Origin: Saturnia japonica
Taxonomy: Eukaryota > Arthropoda > Insecta > Lepidoptera > Saturniidae
NCBI GenBank assembly: GCA_033032175.1
Contig: CM065314.1
Span: forward strand, 2,790,001 to 2,854,000
Reading direction: 5' to 3'
DNA: 64,000 bases
Below are positions 31,969-43,734 of the stretch, piece by piece (positions within the stretch are counted from its first letter, which is position 1; each line of letters opens with the position of its first letter). A program made the translations under genes and the position numbers. The notes beneath the pieces were generated by a model. It worked only from the letters and a program-made list of their open reading frames with translations, made no database searches and was not told the DNA's origin.

Positions 31969-32331
31969 ACTAGCGATCGCCCTAAGGTCGAAATTCTACC
32001 AGCGACTTTTTGATCATAGACTATTTTCTGTTTGACATTTGTAGTATTCATGAACCTAAACAATGAGTATTATCTACATCACTTGCTGTCACTTTTCCTT
32101 GAGTGACAATGTCAATATTTTGGGGGTCTAAGTTTAATGGAACTATTTGGGTTAGGATTCGCAGTATTAATTTTTTTAATTTAATATATTAGTATTACAG
32201 ATATTATAGATAAATTATTGCTTTATGCACTCCTTCTCCACATAAACTTTAACCATGCCAAATCTCACAGTCTTCCGTGTACACAATACGCTTAAAAAGA
32301 GGTAGAAAGCTTTTGCTTCACGTATTAATTA
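31969..32331 (-). mobile_element. Helitron-like repeat (family Hel-1), near full length
   Basis: Minus-strand copy with its 3' CTAG at 31970-31973, preceded (on that strand) by a 'gtcgaaat' hairpin remnant and 'gggcgatcg'. The 5' end near 32331 reads 'aattaatacgtgaagc'. The interior matches 46329-46691. Confidence 0.65.
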
Positions 32332-32856
32332 TAAACCACCCAAAAATATTAAAGAAGCTTAAACTATCTCAGCGTTTATAACTCTATAAATAAAGTATCT
32401 AAAAAACTAAAACTAAATTACTAATCATTCACTAAACTGAATAATTAAACCAAGGAGCCACCCACGTCCAGTTCATAGTTGTTCGTGTATTTTGCTGCTG
32501 TTGTGTTTGTGTATTGTCTTTTTAATAATTACTTATTGTTTGTCATATCTATCTTCAATTTATTAATAAAAATGGAATTTTTCGCAATACGTTTGCTCGC
32601 CCGCTTCGTATATTCATATTTTATGAATATAATGTAATTTTAGCATGTTCACATGTGAGTGAATTTTTGTAAATTCTTATTAGAATAAAGATGTCTTTAA
32701 ACCGTGATTATATCAATTGCAATTAGCCTAATGAGTTAATAAATAGATGTGTTAAGCTATAACTTAGTTCTAATTATATAACAAATTGGTAACTGTCGGC
32801 TGACGCTGAAGGAAAACATCGTGAAAACTGAACGCTTGACAAATATATTTGTAGTA
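32332..32856. other. Nothing recognised
   Basis: AT-rich sequence without recognised features. Confidence 0.45.
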
Positions 32857-33115
32857 TCATTTTATGTGAGAAAATGTAAAACTATTGATCTCTTGGCGTT
32901 TGAAATTGCCAATATGTCGTGGGCTGGCGTGGTGATGAAGCCCTTGCCTTCCCTTGGGAAGTGACCTTCGCCCAGCAGTAGGATACAAACAGGCTGGTAT
33001 TACTACGTGACGGTACTGTACCTTAAATCTCTTCACTTTATGTTTGAAGGACTCCCTTTTGTTGAAAGGAGGGAACACCCTGTCCGGAGACGGTTCCACA
33101 GTTTCACGGTAAACA
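32857..33115 (-). pseudogene. LINE ORF2 C-terminal fragment
   Basis: The minus-strand frame contains 'DRVFPPFNKRESFKHKVKRF', resembling the 'VFP..Y....FK..V..Y' end seen in LINE copies at 41814-41990 and 58920-58960. It then continues into GC-rich sequence with 'YPTAGRRSLPKGRQGLHHHA'. It is a short truncated remnant. The clade is not determined. Confidence 0.45.
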
Positions 33116-35254
33116 AATATATGACGTAATTATTTTTTTGTTTTTCTCTTCCTTTGACCGGAAAGATCTTAGAGACGACTGTACCGATTTTGACGGGACT
33201 TTCATTGGCAGACAGAGGACTTTTCAGAGAGTGTTTAGCTACTCGACGATCTGGTTTATATATTTATTTATTTAAGCTATACAAATTTCACAGCACATTT
33301 TAAAAATTGGAAAGTAATTACAATATAATTCTAAAGTGCCAGAAAGTGTAAAGGAGTAGTGCATAAATTATTTTTTATGATTATACCTAACGATAACAAT
33401 AGGTCCGTTAAGTAATGTGAGTGTGTTAATTATGTGATTGTTTTGGGTTTCCTGTAATTACTCCTGAACCAACCTTTTAGAGACCAACTTGAGAAACTGC
33501 ATTCGACTTAGGTGGAAAATGTTTTGAGCATATGTATGCTTTACAAAAGAATGCAAACAAACTGGGGTTCCTAGTACACTTACTGGGTACTTGCAGATAT
33601 AATTTACTTAAGAGTTCTGGTTATGGTCAGTGCGCTTAGTTTATCATCATGGGCAAGGTGCAAGGTGGCTGCGATCCAGTAGGGTAGAGATTCCTAATAT
33701 CCCGTTTGGTTAATGGATAAACACCGGCATATCCCGGTAAAATAAATTTGAAGATTCATTCCCAAGCCGGATAAAAATTTAGTTGAGAATCAGCTAATAC
33801 CTGTTTAACGATCTCTGTCAAAAACACGTTATTTCAAAGCAAAAAGCGTTGTCACTTCAGAACCTTTAAATCTTGTCAAACCTTTTAGAACTCTGACCAC
33901 GTAATGCGATATTTATTTTAATTTTTCAAACAAAACAACAACATTAACGCGTCCCCGAAGAATAGAGTAGGTTGGGGAAGGCGGGCTCTGTATAATATGC
34001 ACATTATGGTGCTATCGAGCTGTCGTTCTATCGCCCATCAAGTATTGCTCAGCAACTTTGCGGGACTCGGAATGATATCATTAATGTTTGATGCCCATTT
34101 TACCCACCCTTCCCCTGTTATAGATAATTTTGTTGAATACGTAATGTTGAGATTTATTGGCTATTGCCTTGTTTATTTGCCTTTTTGTATTTTTTGTTAT
34201 ATTGCTCTCAAAAAGCCACGCATACTGGATATTTTATTGACTAATGCCCAGTTCCTATATTAAAAGAACTATTTTATTTTATTTATTTTACTTCACCAAC
34301 ATAGCATTATATATTGTAAATAAAAACTATTTATAATGTAAAACTAAAATGCTGTTATAGTTAAAGGTGAACAAGACGTGCTCAGACAAAATATTTAAAT
34401 AATAAATTTAACTATATACATATAAAATAATTAATATTAAATATGATGAATTAATATAAATAAGAATAATGAGAATTAAAGGGATAATAATTAAAGAAAT
34501 TAAAACTAATTAAACTTTTAAAAAAAGCAACATATTAATATTGTTCTTCAGAGTTAAATGACTGATTCTCCAATATTGTTCTTTTTTAATTCGTTATTTT
34601 TATTCACATCAAATCCAAGGTGCCATTTAAAGTTATCGTATGATCCACTCGATCAATTTCGTCTCCTGAAATGGTCAGAGTACTGATGGATCACCGGCGC
34701 TAGTTCCGCCGTCCGCCGCTCGCGCACATAGCTCCCCTAAGCACATGCGCGACATTTGTCTTACATATGTCAATTTGAAAAAACGAAAATATATTTTTCC
34801 GCTGTGATATATAAGTAAAATATTGAAGAATTTGGAACCGCATCGCATCGCATTATAAATAATAAAGACGTTGAATACAGTCGCATAGAAAATCGAGACC
34901 TGCCGTTCAGGAGTTCGAGTTGGCCGAATTGGTGAGTAGGTATTTGGTACTTAAGATTTGGTGGAACACTCCAGGGCAGGCGACGCACGCTCTTTTTTTT
35001 TTTGTTATTTTATTTTCGCATCCGCATCCGCATCAGCACTTACAAAAGGTATCATTTTCAACCAGGCGTACGCTAGAAGCGTTTCTAAAAAAAACGTTTG
35101 ATTGGCTAAGTTACCAATGGCCTGCTTGCTGCTTAACATAACGCCTAGTAAGGGAAATGAGTACTAAGTACCAGACATATTATCGAATGTTGGTTTTATC
35201 TTTAGCCAGTTCGCGACTTAAATGAAATTACGGAACAGCCCAAGCCGAGACTTA
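33116..35254. other. Mostly unassigned; A/T-rich with one GC-rich patch
   Basis: An 88-codon ORF at 33997-34263 has hydrophobic stretches but no recognisable domain and is not called. A GC-rich patch at 34690-34760 and low-complexity 'cgcatccgcatccgcatc' near 35019-35036 were noticed. 'tatatatttatttatttaag' near 33256 looks like the A-rich end of a minus-strand retroelement. Confidence 0.4.
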
Positions 35255-35385
35255 GCTACTTGGCACCCTTGAACATGTGGTTGCTACACCTATGTGGTTG
35301 AGTGCCATAAGCGCTCGACCCTAGCCCGGTGCTGTAAAAGCTGTCTAAGGCTCCAGGCTAACAGTATAATCAGATAGAAAGAAAA
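35255..35385 (+). repeat. Retroelement 3' tail (tail-D), partial
   Basis: It contains 'ttggcacccttgaac', 'gagtgccataagcgctcg', 'gctgtaaaagctgtctaagg' and 'gctaacagtataatcag', in the tail-D order. Confidence 0.55.
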
Positions 35386-36102
35386 ATGTTATTATCTACT
35401 AATAAGACTAGTATCGAATGAAAAGTATCGATACCATATACATACTCAATAGTATCGATTAATCATTATTCAATATGTTATAGACTTGAGTAACTCAACA
35501 AAATTCATTGCCTCGACTCAATAACTCAAGCGTTGTTGACTGCGCCGCGCCGTCGCAAATTTGCGACATGGCGCAGCAAAGTGGTACGCGCCAAGTGAAT
35601 CGCTAAACGCGCACCACCCGCTCCCTGCCTCTGCCTTCTCTTAACGCAGGCAGTGCATTTTGATTTCACGTTAGCTTGACCGATTCAACGAGTTAGATGA
35701 ATGAATGCGTTGGTTGACCGGCGCGGCGGCGCAGTTACACTGTGCCGCGGTATTTATAAGTTTGTTGACACATCCGGCAAAGTAAACTGAGTTGGCGAAA
35801 TTTCTCGTTCTAGCGCAGGTTTACCCATGTCTAATACGTCAATAGAATTGACTCAATACTCATTCATGAGTTACACATATTGAATTCAGAATATATCGTT
35901 TATTTAAAGTACTCTGTGGTCTAATTGCTTTTGTTTTTTGATACCATTGTATTTTCATAAATACCATGGAAAATGAACTCTGGGATATCACAAAAATTAT
36001 CTGGAAAGTTCTAACAAGAACACTCAACACTGAACACTCGGAACACTGAAGACCAAACGTCAAAAGACGCCAACATTATAATACGAAACAAATATCCATA
36101 AA
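35386..36102. other. GC-rich island with TATA-like box in AT-rich context
   Basis: The part at 35540-35770 is strikingly GC-rich ('ctgcgccgcgccgtcgc', 'gaccggcgcggcggcgcag') and is followed by 'tatttataag' at about 35750. Repeated 'gagtaactca', 'actcaataactca' and 'atgagttaca' motifs flank it on both sides, as do 'agtatcgata' motifs at the left. This could be the end and promoter of a DNA transposon or a host promoter. No ORF follows. Confidence 0.3.
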
Positions 36103-36445
36103 ACTAACGGTCGACCAATGATTGAAATTCGAGCAGCGACTTTTTAATCATATACTATTTTCTGTTTGTCATTTGCAGTATGAACCTAAACAATTAATAT
36201 TATATAACTTGCTTTCACTTTTCGTTGAGTGACAATGTCAATATTTTGGGGGGTCGGGTTAGGATTCCCAGTATTCATTTATTTAATTTAATATACTAGT
36301 AACATATATTATAGATAAATTTAAGCGTTCTGCACTCCTTCTCCATATAAACTTTAACCATAACAAATCTCACAGTCTTCCGTGCACGCAATACACTTAA
36401 AAAAGGGTAGAAATTTTATGATTCACGTATTAATATAATGCTGAT
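36103..36445 (-). mobile_element. Helitron-like repeat (family Hel-1), diverged
   Basis: A minus-strand copy whose 3' end has changed to TTAG next to T (plus strand 'aactaacgg'). The interior matches the other copies, including 'tgagtgacaatgtcaatatt' and 'cacagtcttccgtg'. The 5' side ends at 'tattaatataatgctgatg'. Confidence 0.6.
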
Positions 36446-37568
36446 GATGATAAAGCACAATCATAGATGCAGTAAATATGAGCACAATAATCTTCAGTAA
36501 AGATGATTTATTGCAGAGAGTAAAGTAATACAAATGTTAAAATATAAAAGACTATTAATTTATCATTCGTTATTTGTTATTTATTTTAGTGTTTCTTTTT
36601 GTATAGATTTTTTTGCGTCTACTTTTGTAACGTGTAGTAAAAGTAGGTACATGATGTGAATGGAAAAGAATCCTGCTAATGAATTTCTTCAAAGTTACGT
36701 AGTCGTATATTAAAAAAAATGTTTTTTGCATGGATTCAATACAATCTGAATTCTCTGAATCGAAATTGGTTAAGAATTTATAAAAAAAAAATATTTTTTA
36801 CGATTTCTAAAAGTATTATGAAAAATTATTATAGTTTATCAATTGACTAATGATATACAAAAAAAAAAAAAAGTGTACAAAAAATCCATAAGAATCAGTC
36901 AAGTCATATTTGAGGTATATCCGGATATACAAAGAGACAGACAAATAAATATTGTATGTATAATGTAGTAGTAGTATGAAAAAAAAAATACATGTACAGA
37001 CAAGACTACAGATTTATTAATATAGAAATAATGTATTTTTCCCATTATGATTGTTGAAATTCATATCACATGTTATAAATATAATACATGATTACAATAA
37101 TTAATTAACAATTTAAATACATTAGATATCCCTAAAATAATAGTATTGTGATTAAAAATAAAATATACACTTTAAAAAACTCCCTTCATAAATAATGGCG
37201 GACTACCAAAAAAGGTGGTGGATAAGTAAACCGAGTGAAAAAAAATTCTTTAACGTAGATCGTTGTAACCGCAAGAATTTTCGACACAAAAACGTTAATC
37301 ATTCTAACATTCGCTTAGAGGGAGACGAAGAAATAAGGTTTTATTAAAACACAACCTTCTGAATTATTTCTATAAATGAATAAATTTCGTTCGTCTCACG
37401 TGCCGCCCACCCCGTCCTCGGGGTGACAATCTGGGGGAAATTAATTTTAAAAAAATGTTCGTTCACACTGAAATTATATTTATTTGCGGATTCTGTGTTT
37501 CTTTCTTTCTGTTGCTTTATCTACGGCATGGGAGATATTGAGAGATTATTCTAATTTTCATTAAATTA
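36446..37568. other. AT-rich stretch, nothing recognised
   Basis: Several A-runs, including a run of 15 near 36860, and a stretch resembling retroelement tails near 36910-36990 ('gagacagacaaataaatatt'). No gene was found. Confidence 0.4.
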
Positions 37569-37982
37569 TAGGTCGGGAAAAAGTGTTTTCGCATAATGCA
37601 GGTATAAACTTGTTACAAAATTTCTTTGTCTGCACTATTTGTATCTGGTTGGTTTTGGTAAAATTAAAAAGAAAAAAGTTACTTCCCGCTATTTTTCATT
37701 TGTTTTTCTTTCTGTAAAAATGAGTGAATCTAATGAAGAAATTCGATACATTTTAAAATATCATTACAAAAAAGGCAAAAATGCAACTCAAGCATCGAAA
37801 AAAATGTGTGGTATTTATGGACCTAATGCAGTGTCAGTAAGAGTAGCACAAAATGGTTCAAACGTTTTTAGTCCGGAAATTTTGATGTTAAACATGCACC
37901 TTGCTCTGGTCGCCCGCCCTGTTACGAATAAAATGGACGCCATTTTTGAAAAAGTGGAGAGAGATCGGCATATCAACTGATA
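37569..37982 (+). pseudogene. mariner-like transposon 5' fragment (second mariner lineage)
   Basis: After TA the sequence 'ggtcgggaaaaagtg' looks like a mariner terminal repeat. The transposase starts at the ATG at 37720 and encodes 86 residues to 37980, beginning 'MSESNEEIRYILKYHYKKG' and including 'GPNAVSVRVAQNG', the N-terminal helix-turn-helix of mariner transposases. A longer formal ORF from 37639 is not needed. The frame ends just where a Helitron-like repeat starts (about 37983). The catalytic domain and 3' terminus are absent. It differs in sequence from the 10.6 and 49 kb mariners. Confidence 0.75.
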
Positions 37983-38192
37983 TTCAAGTTAGAATTCGAG
38001 CGCTTAAATGGCTTAGGTTGACTAAACCATAATAGATATAACAAATTAATGTATCACATAACTGTAGACATTAAAAAGACCTACAAAAAATACGGGGAGA
38101 ATATACGGCTATCTTCTTAGGGATACCCACAATAAGCATAGTCTTTAAAATAGCCGGGAGCGGGGGAGCAAGATTCGCGCGGGCACAGCTAG
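37983..38192 (+). mobile_element. Helitron-like non-autonomous repeat (family Hel-2)
   Basis: It ends 'gcgcgggcacagCTAG' (CTAG at 38189-38192) followed by T. It matches 61740-61980 on the other strand ('agcaagattcgcgc', 'tattttaaag', 'cttcttagggatacccacaa'). The left limit is where mariner similarity ends and is approximate. Confidence 0.5.
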
Positions 38193-38194
38193 TA

Positions 38195-38320
38195 CAAAAT
38201 AAATAAAAATCAGATCGAGTATCTTATTGGTTGTTCTTGATAACAAGAATGTTTTCCAAACCGGTGGTTGTGTGTTGATGTCCATATGTGCCTTTTTAGA
38301 GCCCAGAATGAATAATAGTA
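38195..38320 (+). mobile_element. LINE 3'-end fragment (Jockey/CR1-like family)
   Basis: It contains 'cagatcgagtatcttattgg', 'gaatgttttccaaaccggtg' and 'gtgcctttttagagccc', ending 'gaataatag', as in the other 3' ends of this LINE. It abuts the CTAG end of the preceding repeat. Confidence 0.5.
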
Positions 38321-38429
38321 CATTATTGCAAAGGCTGTGAAATAGGCAAATGCAGGTCGAGTATGTGCTTGAAGGCCGAACCGTAGGCAAGGACTTCACT
38401 AATACGAGACAGGCAATTGCCATTTCCGC

Positions 38430-38745
38430 CGAGGCATATATAGTGCTTTTCTCAAACGTGCATGAAAATATTGTCATTATTTTCGAAAAAAGAACACGCG
38501 AAGTTTCGAATGTACGGACAAAGAAAATCAAATCCATTACAGGAGCGTTTTTTGAATTTGGAAAATTAAAACGCCCCAGCAATGTTGTATGAAACGGCGT
38601 GCTGGGGTTATTAAATACTCTTTGATTAGATCTTTATTATCATTCTTGGCATGTTCGTAAATTCAATACTTCGCGTGTTCTTTTTTCTAAAATAATGTCA
38701 ATATTCCCGTGCATGTTTGAGAAAAATATTTTGTATGATTGATTT
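38430..38745. repeat. Inverted repeat with about 95-bp diverged arms
   Basis: The arm at about 38430-38525 and the one at about 38645-38745 are inverted copies, sharing 'aaaaaagaacacgcgaag' and 'ttctcaaacatgcac'-like blocks. Read from each arm the translations agree ('FSNVHENIVIIFEKRTREV' and 'FSNMHGNIDIILEKRTREV'). The spacer holds a smaller hairpin, 'ccccagca' with 'tgctgggg' (38575-38608). No known protein was recognised. Confidence 0.65.
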
Positions 38746-39799
38746 TGTTTTATAGAAAATATCAAGTGCGGGTCAGTCGTCCTCCAGATCTCGTACTTCC
38801 TCGAGGGGTAAATATATAAATAATGTAATAACATATAGAATTGATGACTTCGTTAAGTACAAAGCGGGTAGAACTTAATGTTAGGTCATGAATTTATTTG
38901 ACTGACTGTTATTCCACCAGACCATTATTAACATTATCTAACAATTGCTCCCCGTTGTCCAGCTCAAAAATTTTTAAACTTGCTACAAAACTACGTGGAA
39001 ACTTCTACAGCTTTATTAACCTAACCGACCTATTTTAAAATACTGTCTGCTAACTACGGTTGCAATGCAGAGACTGTTACAAAATCCAGTTTTATTTGCC
39101 GGAATTTTAATCTGATTAACTATACATAAGAACTTGTTTTAACGGCTGCATAATTATATTATACTATATAATAAATATACTTAGCGTAGTCCCGTATTGC
39201 TTTTTATCCCTTTTTGTCCGGTTTTTCATGAAAATTCAAAATTAATATCCTTAAATAAAATGACTATGTAAAATGTACGCCAAAATATGACTGGATTTGA
39301 TTGAGATAATATTATATTGTTTTTGTTCTGTTTTTTGTTATCGATTATTTTATAATATAAAGCCATTTAAGGTAAATCGTCCTGAAAATGTTTTTGTCTT
39401 AGTAGTAGTGTAGGGAGAATACGTAGGGTACGTACCAAAAAAAATTGCGCCTAGGGCAAGCATCGAATTTGCGCCTCCTCTTAAATTATTATTAAATATC
39501 AAGTTTGAAGTCGAGTTAGACTGAAAAGTAAACTACCAATGTAATGTCTTTTTTCTTGAAACTATTTTGTATTGATAGCTAATTTCTATACAAATCTCTT
39601 TGGTGAAAATCATTGGCCACTTATGTGTAGTTATTTTTTAAATATTATTAAAGATTTATATTTCACTCTCCATTTGTTTGCAACAATGAACGTCTCGCGG
39701 GAAGCTTTTTGTACTATGATTTTTTATGATTATAAACAAGGTTAACCTTCAAGAAGTTTTATTTCAATTCACTAACAATTTTCGGAATAACCCTCGTAT
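38746..39799. other. Nothing recognised
   Basis: AT-rich. No ORF, RNA gene or repeat family was assigned. Confidence 0.45.
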
Positions 39800-39920
39800 G
39801 TATGTCTATATCTTTGGTTAGCTCTATAATCTAAACGGCTTGATGGATTTTAACATACGAGGTGTCGTTAGAATCGTCTTATTAGTGGACGTGACATAGC
39901 TTATATAATATTTAAGTACT
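39800..39920 (+). pseudogene. Decayed copy of part of the 25.4-kb hydrophobic ORF
   Basis: The plus strand reads 'gatggattttaacatacgag', then 'gtgtcgttagaatcgtctta', close to the minus-strand ORF at 25414-25845. In the matching frame it gives 'LMDFNIRGVVRIVLLVDVT' against 'LIDFNIPGVVRFVLIVGVT', then stops. So the two share a segment of at least 100 bases. Either this is a pseudogene of that ORF or both derive from one old repeat. Confidence 0.5.
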
Positions 39921-41175
39921 ACGTCTGGGAATCAAATAACAGCAAAAATAGAAAAACATATTTTTTACTCGTGTTTTTCTTGCAGTCGGGATTTATGTTT
40001 CCTTTTTAATAATTTACCTTGTTATTAACGAAGAGTGGAATAAGACTAGAGTTTACTAAAAGTTAATTTAAATATTTTAAATTAATCAACTGGTAAACTT
40101 TCCCCGTGAACTCATAAAGATGGTAGTTGATGAAAGAAACCGGTTCGTAAACTGAAGACGTCAAGTTCACGCGAACTGTAAAACAATTAAGTGAGTCCGT
40201 AACGAGAGACTGCAGCCCGGGGGCGTTTGTACACCGACCGCTTTGCAGGGAAAACTGTGTGGCCATTAAAACTGCGTTTTAAATATACTTACACCTTTAT
40301 AAATTTTGATACTTATGCTATAATGTAGTCTTCTCATTTTTGTGCGTTTTTATACTAAAAATTGATTGTGTGGTTTTATGAAACCACGGTAAAAGTGTTT
40401 TTTTTTTTCACATTATAGACATTTAACTAAAAATTCACAAATGAGTAATAATCCATACACTACACGGTCAGTTGCTGCGAACTATAGGCGCCGCCATCCC
40501 TACCTACTCCGCGGCCGACCGTCACGCGACATGCAACACACAGGCGAAAATTTTTGAGACGATCTAATAAAAGTTTCACTTTAAAAGAATTCTAAATACC
40601 GTAGAATTATGATCTTATGTAGGTTGATAAATTATATAGAAATATTAAACGGACCGTTTTATAATATATACTATAAATATAAATCAGAATAAACCATATA
40701 AATGCTTAATTATTGTCTACTAAGACCCATAATAAACTGTATATTGATTCAAATTATTTACAAATACTATGGTCACTAATAAAAAATTTATTATTATTAT
40801 TGCACACTTTACATAATAACGTGCAAAGTAATATTCGTATGTGAATGCACTACTAGAGTGAGTCACCACGGAGCTCTGCGTGTCTTTCATAAGAGAACCC
40901 ATATCACTGCCCTCAGGCGATCGTACGATGTCATGTGACAATCGATAGTGGCACCACCGCCGAGGAGAGTCAGTCGAAGTCAGTCAGGAGGTTAAATGTA
41001 GCGTTACAATATGGCAAAATCGGTATAGTCTCTATCTCGTGGGCGGTAGAACATGACAGTTGTAACCGAAGGGATTGCGATAAACATAAACCAGATGTAG
41101 CATGCACCATAATAACATACTGCATTAGCCGGTGTATATTCAGTATTCAAACAGGGTGACAGGGATTTGTGCCCA
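39921..41175. other. Nothing recognised; small GC-rich patch at 40470-40545
   Basis: AT-rich with a GC-rich patch ('ggcgccgccatccc', 'ctccgcggccgacc'). ORFs of 67-74 codons show no domain. Unassigned. Confidence 0.4.
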
Positions 41176-41545
41176 TGTAAATATATTATGATAACTTAAT
41201 GTAAATTCGAAAAACTTAGTCAAGTTAGATTTTGTCAAAGCTCAGTACAACACATTACTGATTTGCCGGACAACAAGTTCAAGGACGATGTCAAGCTGTT
41301 TTTACTGTCAAAAGGTGGATCATTATGTGAATGATGGTGATGTCTGAAGTGTCTCCCTCTCTGTGCATTCAATGAATTATTATTATTTTACCTATTATAT
41401 TAACACTTGTACAGTTGGAAAAAAAGATAAACTCGATCGATTATCTTACCGGTTCTTCTCGATGACCGGGATATTTTCCGAACTAGCAGTAGTGTTTTGA
41501 CATTCAGTGCCTTCTTAGGACCTAAATTGAATAAAGATTATTTTG
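41176..41545 (+). pseudogene. LINE ORF2 C-terminal tip and 3' end (Jockey/CR1-like family)
   Basis: It shows 'attactgatttgccggacaa' and 'caagttcaaggacgatgtc', encoding 'ITDLPDNKFKDDV', the C-terminal tip seen at 6410-7110. The 3' block 'gaccgggatattttccgaac' and the end 'aaattgaataaagattattt' follow. Truncated, no RT motifs. Confidence 0.6.
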
Positions 41546-41554
41546 ATTTTTGAC

Positions 41555-41725
41555 TACGGTTCGACCACCATGCATTTGGTGATAAGCCCATCATAGTGAC
41601 TTTCTTTTATTTGTCGCGTTACGTAATCGGCCTGTGTATATAAGTTACCGATAGGTTTCCAGGTTGGCATGATAGCGACAACCGGCGATAGATTGCCTAT
41701 CTCTGTATCTCTATCTATAAACAGC
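41555..41725 (-). repeat. Dispersed repeat rep-E, diverged
   Basis: It shares 'ccatcatagtgac'/'gtcgcgtta' and 'cggcctgtgtatat' blocks with the reverse complement of 11690-11900. Confidence 0.4.
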
Positions 41726-41813
41726 ATCAGGTACAGTACAATGTACTTTGCCATGCTACAAAATAAAAATAACGGCGACCGCTGGTAACAAATTTCATCA
41801 GCAGTTTTCGGCG

Positions 41814-41990
41814 TTATGCTTGCCTGTAAAAATATCTCTTCACATCTCGTTCCAAGTACTCAATATCGTAGAAGGGAGGAAACACTCTTTCCAGGAGGCA
41901 TCTCGTGCGGTAAACATTAGAAATTGCAAACGACTTTTTTATCACCAAGATGGATGCAACCATGAATATATGTCTTAGAATACCAGCCCG
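41814..41990 (-). pseudogene. LINE ORF2 C-terminal fragment
   Basis: The minus-strand frame includes 'CLLERVFPPFYDIEYLERDV', then 'KRYFYRQA', matching the 'VFP..Y.....F...V..Y' signature of the LINE ends at 32857 and 58920. Too short for clade assignment. Confidence 0.4.
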
Positions 41991-42401
41991 CATGGTTCTA
42001 TAGTGGAATAGAGATGATGAGCTATTTCTGCTAAAAATCATTATTGACATTAAATTTTTCAGTAACATCACAAGGATATTTTTTCTTGACGCTTACGTTA
42101 TAGAAATTGTCTATTGTTGTAAGGCAAATGAGGGTAGTTACTATAAACTGTCCACTACAACAAAGACACCGCAATACATCAGTCGACTTTTGACTCCGGT
42201 CTGTTTAACCGAGTCGAAACATCGAGCATTTAAAGAGTAAGACTCGTCCCAAACATAAATATTTATAAATTCATCTTTACTTAGGATTATGACTTTTTCA
42301 GTACTAACTAAAAGTAACTAAAATTACAGCGTAACATTGAATAGTCTAATTTTGAAATCATTGTTTGATATTATATTAAGAGCCTTAGCTTATATAATTA
42401 A
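41991..42401. other. Nothing recognised
   Basis: AT-rich sequence without recognised features. Confidence 0.45.
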
Positions 42402-42560
42402 ACTACTTGTGCGTTACGGTTTCACCCGTCTAAAATTTATTCGAGATGAACTCTCTACTACGCCGCTGCCAACAGACCCGTGTAGGCTACACTGCTTAAT
42501 TACATAAAAAATTAAATTAATACTAAACTTTATTGCTTTCTTGACTTACCTCTTAACCAT
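42402..42560 (-). mobile_element. Degenerate Helitron-like end (family Hel-2)
   Basis: The plus strand reads 'actacttgtgcgttacggtt' and 'tcacccgtc', the diverged form of the hairpin-plus-CTAG end of the Hel-2 family; 'agacccgtgtaggct' recalls the copy at 7330. The CTAG is now CTAC. Low confidence. Confidence 0.35.
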
Positions 42561-42975
42561 TCTAAATATAGTCCGGTTACAATTATTGAAATAGTGATTT
42601 TAATAACGAAGATGGCTCCTGTCATTGCAAATAAATGATCTCTTGATACTTGAGCATATACTTTGGGATAGCTTGATTGTTAATTGTCTTGAAAAAGTTA
42701 TTTAGTGGCCCAACAACATCTTTCAAGACAGACCGACACCAGTTCATATTAACTCCGGACAGGCAATGATGGCTGCAATTTGTTACAGACTCAACGGCCT
42801 TTGTTACGGCGCGGCGTGGCAAAGAAAATTACGAGCCGTCATAATGTTAATCGAGTGTCGTTACTCAATGAACTATGAAACGCTTTTTGTTTTACATAAT
42901 TCTCTATTGATCTTGCAAACTTCTTTGAAATCTCTGTTACTTGTCTAAACTATCGTTTGTGTTAAATGATTTACT
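42561..42975. other. Nothing recognised
   Basis: No ORF or repeat of note. Two overlapping 60-66 codon ORFs on opposite strands are regarded as chance. Confidence 0.45.
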
Positions 42976-43246
42976 AAAGCAATGATGGGTAGAGTGTACG
43001 GAAATCGCGTCGATCGATGTGAGTTCGAATCCCTGCAATGAGCCTTGAGCGCCCGGTGAAGAATAAAATCGTGATGGTGGTAAGGTTTTTCTAATACCCG
43101 CCTGGCTAGTTACTGACCCTTAAATTGAAAATCTGTTGCCAAACACCTATAGGTGTGTTCTAGTAGCTGCACTTTTAAGTCAGTCCTCACCATAGGCTTT
43201 TAGTCATTTAATATCACGTGAGACTGTGGTGAAACGCTAAATCAAT
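42976..43246 (+). mobile_element. tRNA-derived SINE (family SINE-b)
   Basis: The head 'agcaatgatgggtagagtgt' is followed by the B-box 'gagttcgaatcc' (43021-43032), then the body with 'tacccgcctggctagttact' and 'acacctataggtgtgttc'. The 3' end abuts a partial Hel-1 copy. Confidence 0.7.
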
Positions 43247-43261
43247 GGCATTGGTTGTTTC

Positions 43262-43430
43262 AATTCGCAGTATCAATTTATTTAAATTAATATATGTATT
43301 AGTAACATATATTACAAATAAATTTTAGCTTTCTGCACTCCTCCATATAAATTTTCGAAGTCTTCCGTGCACGCAATACGTTTAAAAAGAGGTAGAAAGT
43401 TTATGCTTCACGTATTAATATAACGATATC
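43262..43430 (-). mobile_element. Helitron-like repeat (family Hel-1), 3'-truncated
   Basis: It holds only the 5' half of the minus-strand element: 'gtcttccgtgcacgcaatac', 'aaaagaggtagaaagt' and the terminal 'cacgtattaatataacga'. The CTAG end is missing. Confidence 0.5.
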
Positions 43431-43734
43431 ATATAAACCATCTGTAAAGGTAAAACAGAATAATGTAGTACAAATATCGAGACACTACAGGGATTTCATG
43501 GGAATATTAAAAGCACACTCCACGACGTATTATTGAGCAAATCGCACAGATTATGCAAATAATGGAGCGTTTGTGCCCGGCAGAGATAGGGCTGTCACAA
43601 ATAATTATATCTAAAACAGGATTAGTAAATGGAACTGAATATATTATAATTGAAATTTACATCAAATATTGTAAAGCCAAAAGACAAGTAACAAACGTAA
43701 CACGAATGAGGTTAGTGAGTAACTTATACTTTAA

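Noticed and set aside
33997..34263. 88-codon ORF with hydrophobic stretches
   Set aside because: No domain, no second copy, no coding-like composition; in AT-rich DNA such ORFs arise by chance.
38145..38582. 145-codon minus-strand ORF
   Set aside because: It spans the junction of a Helitron-like repeat, a LINE 3' end and an inverted-repeat arm, so a single protein is unlikely.
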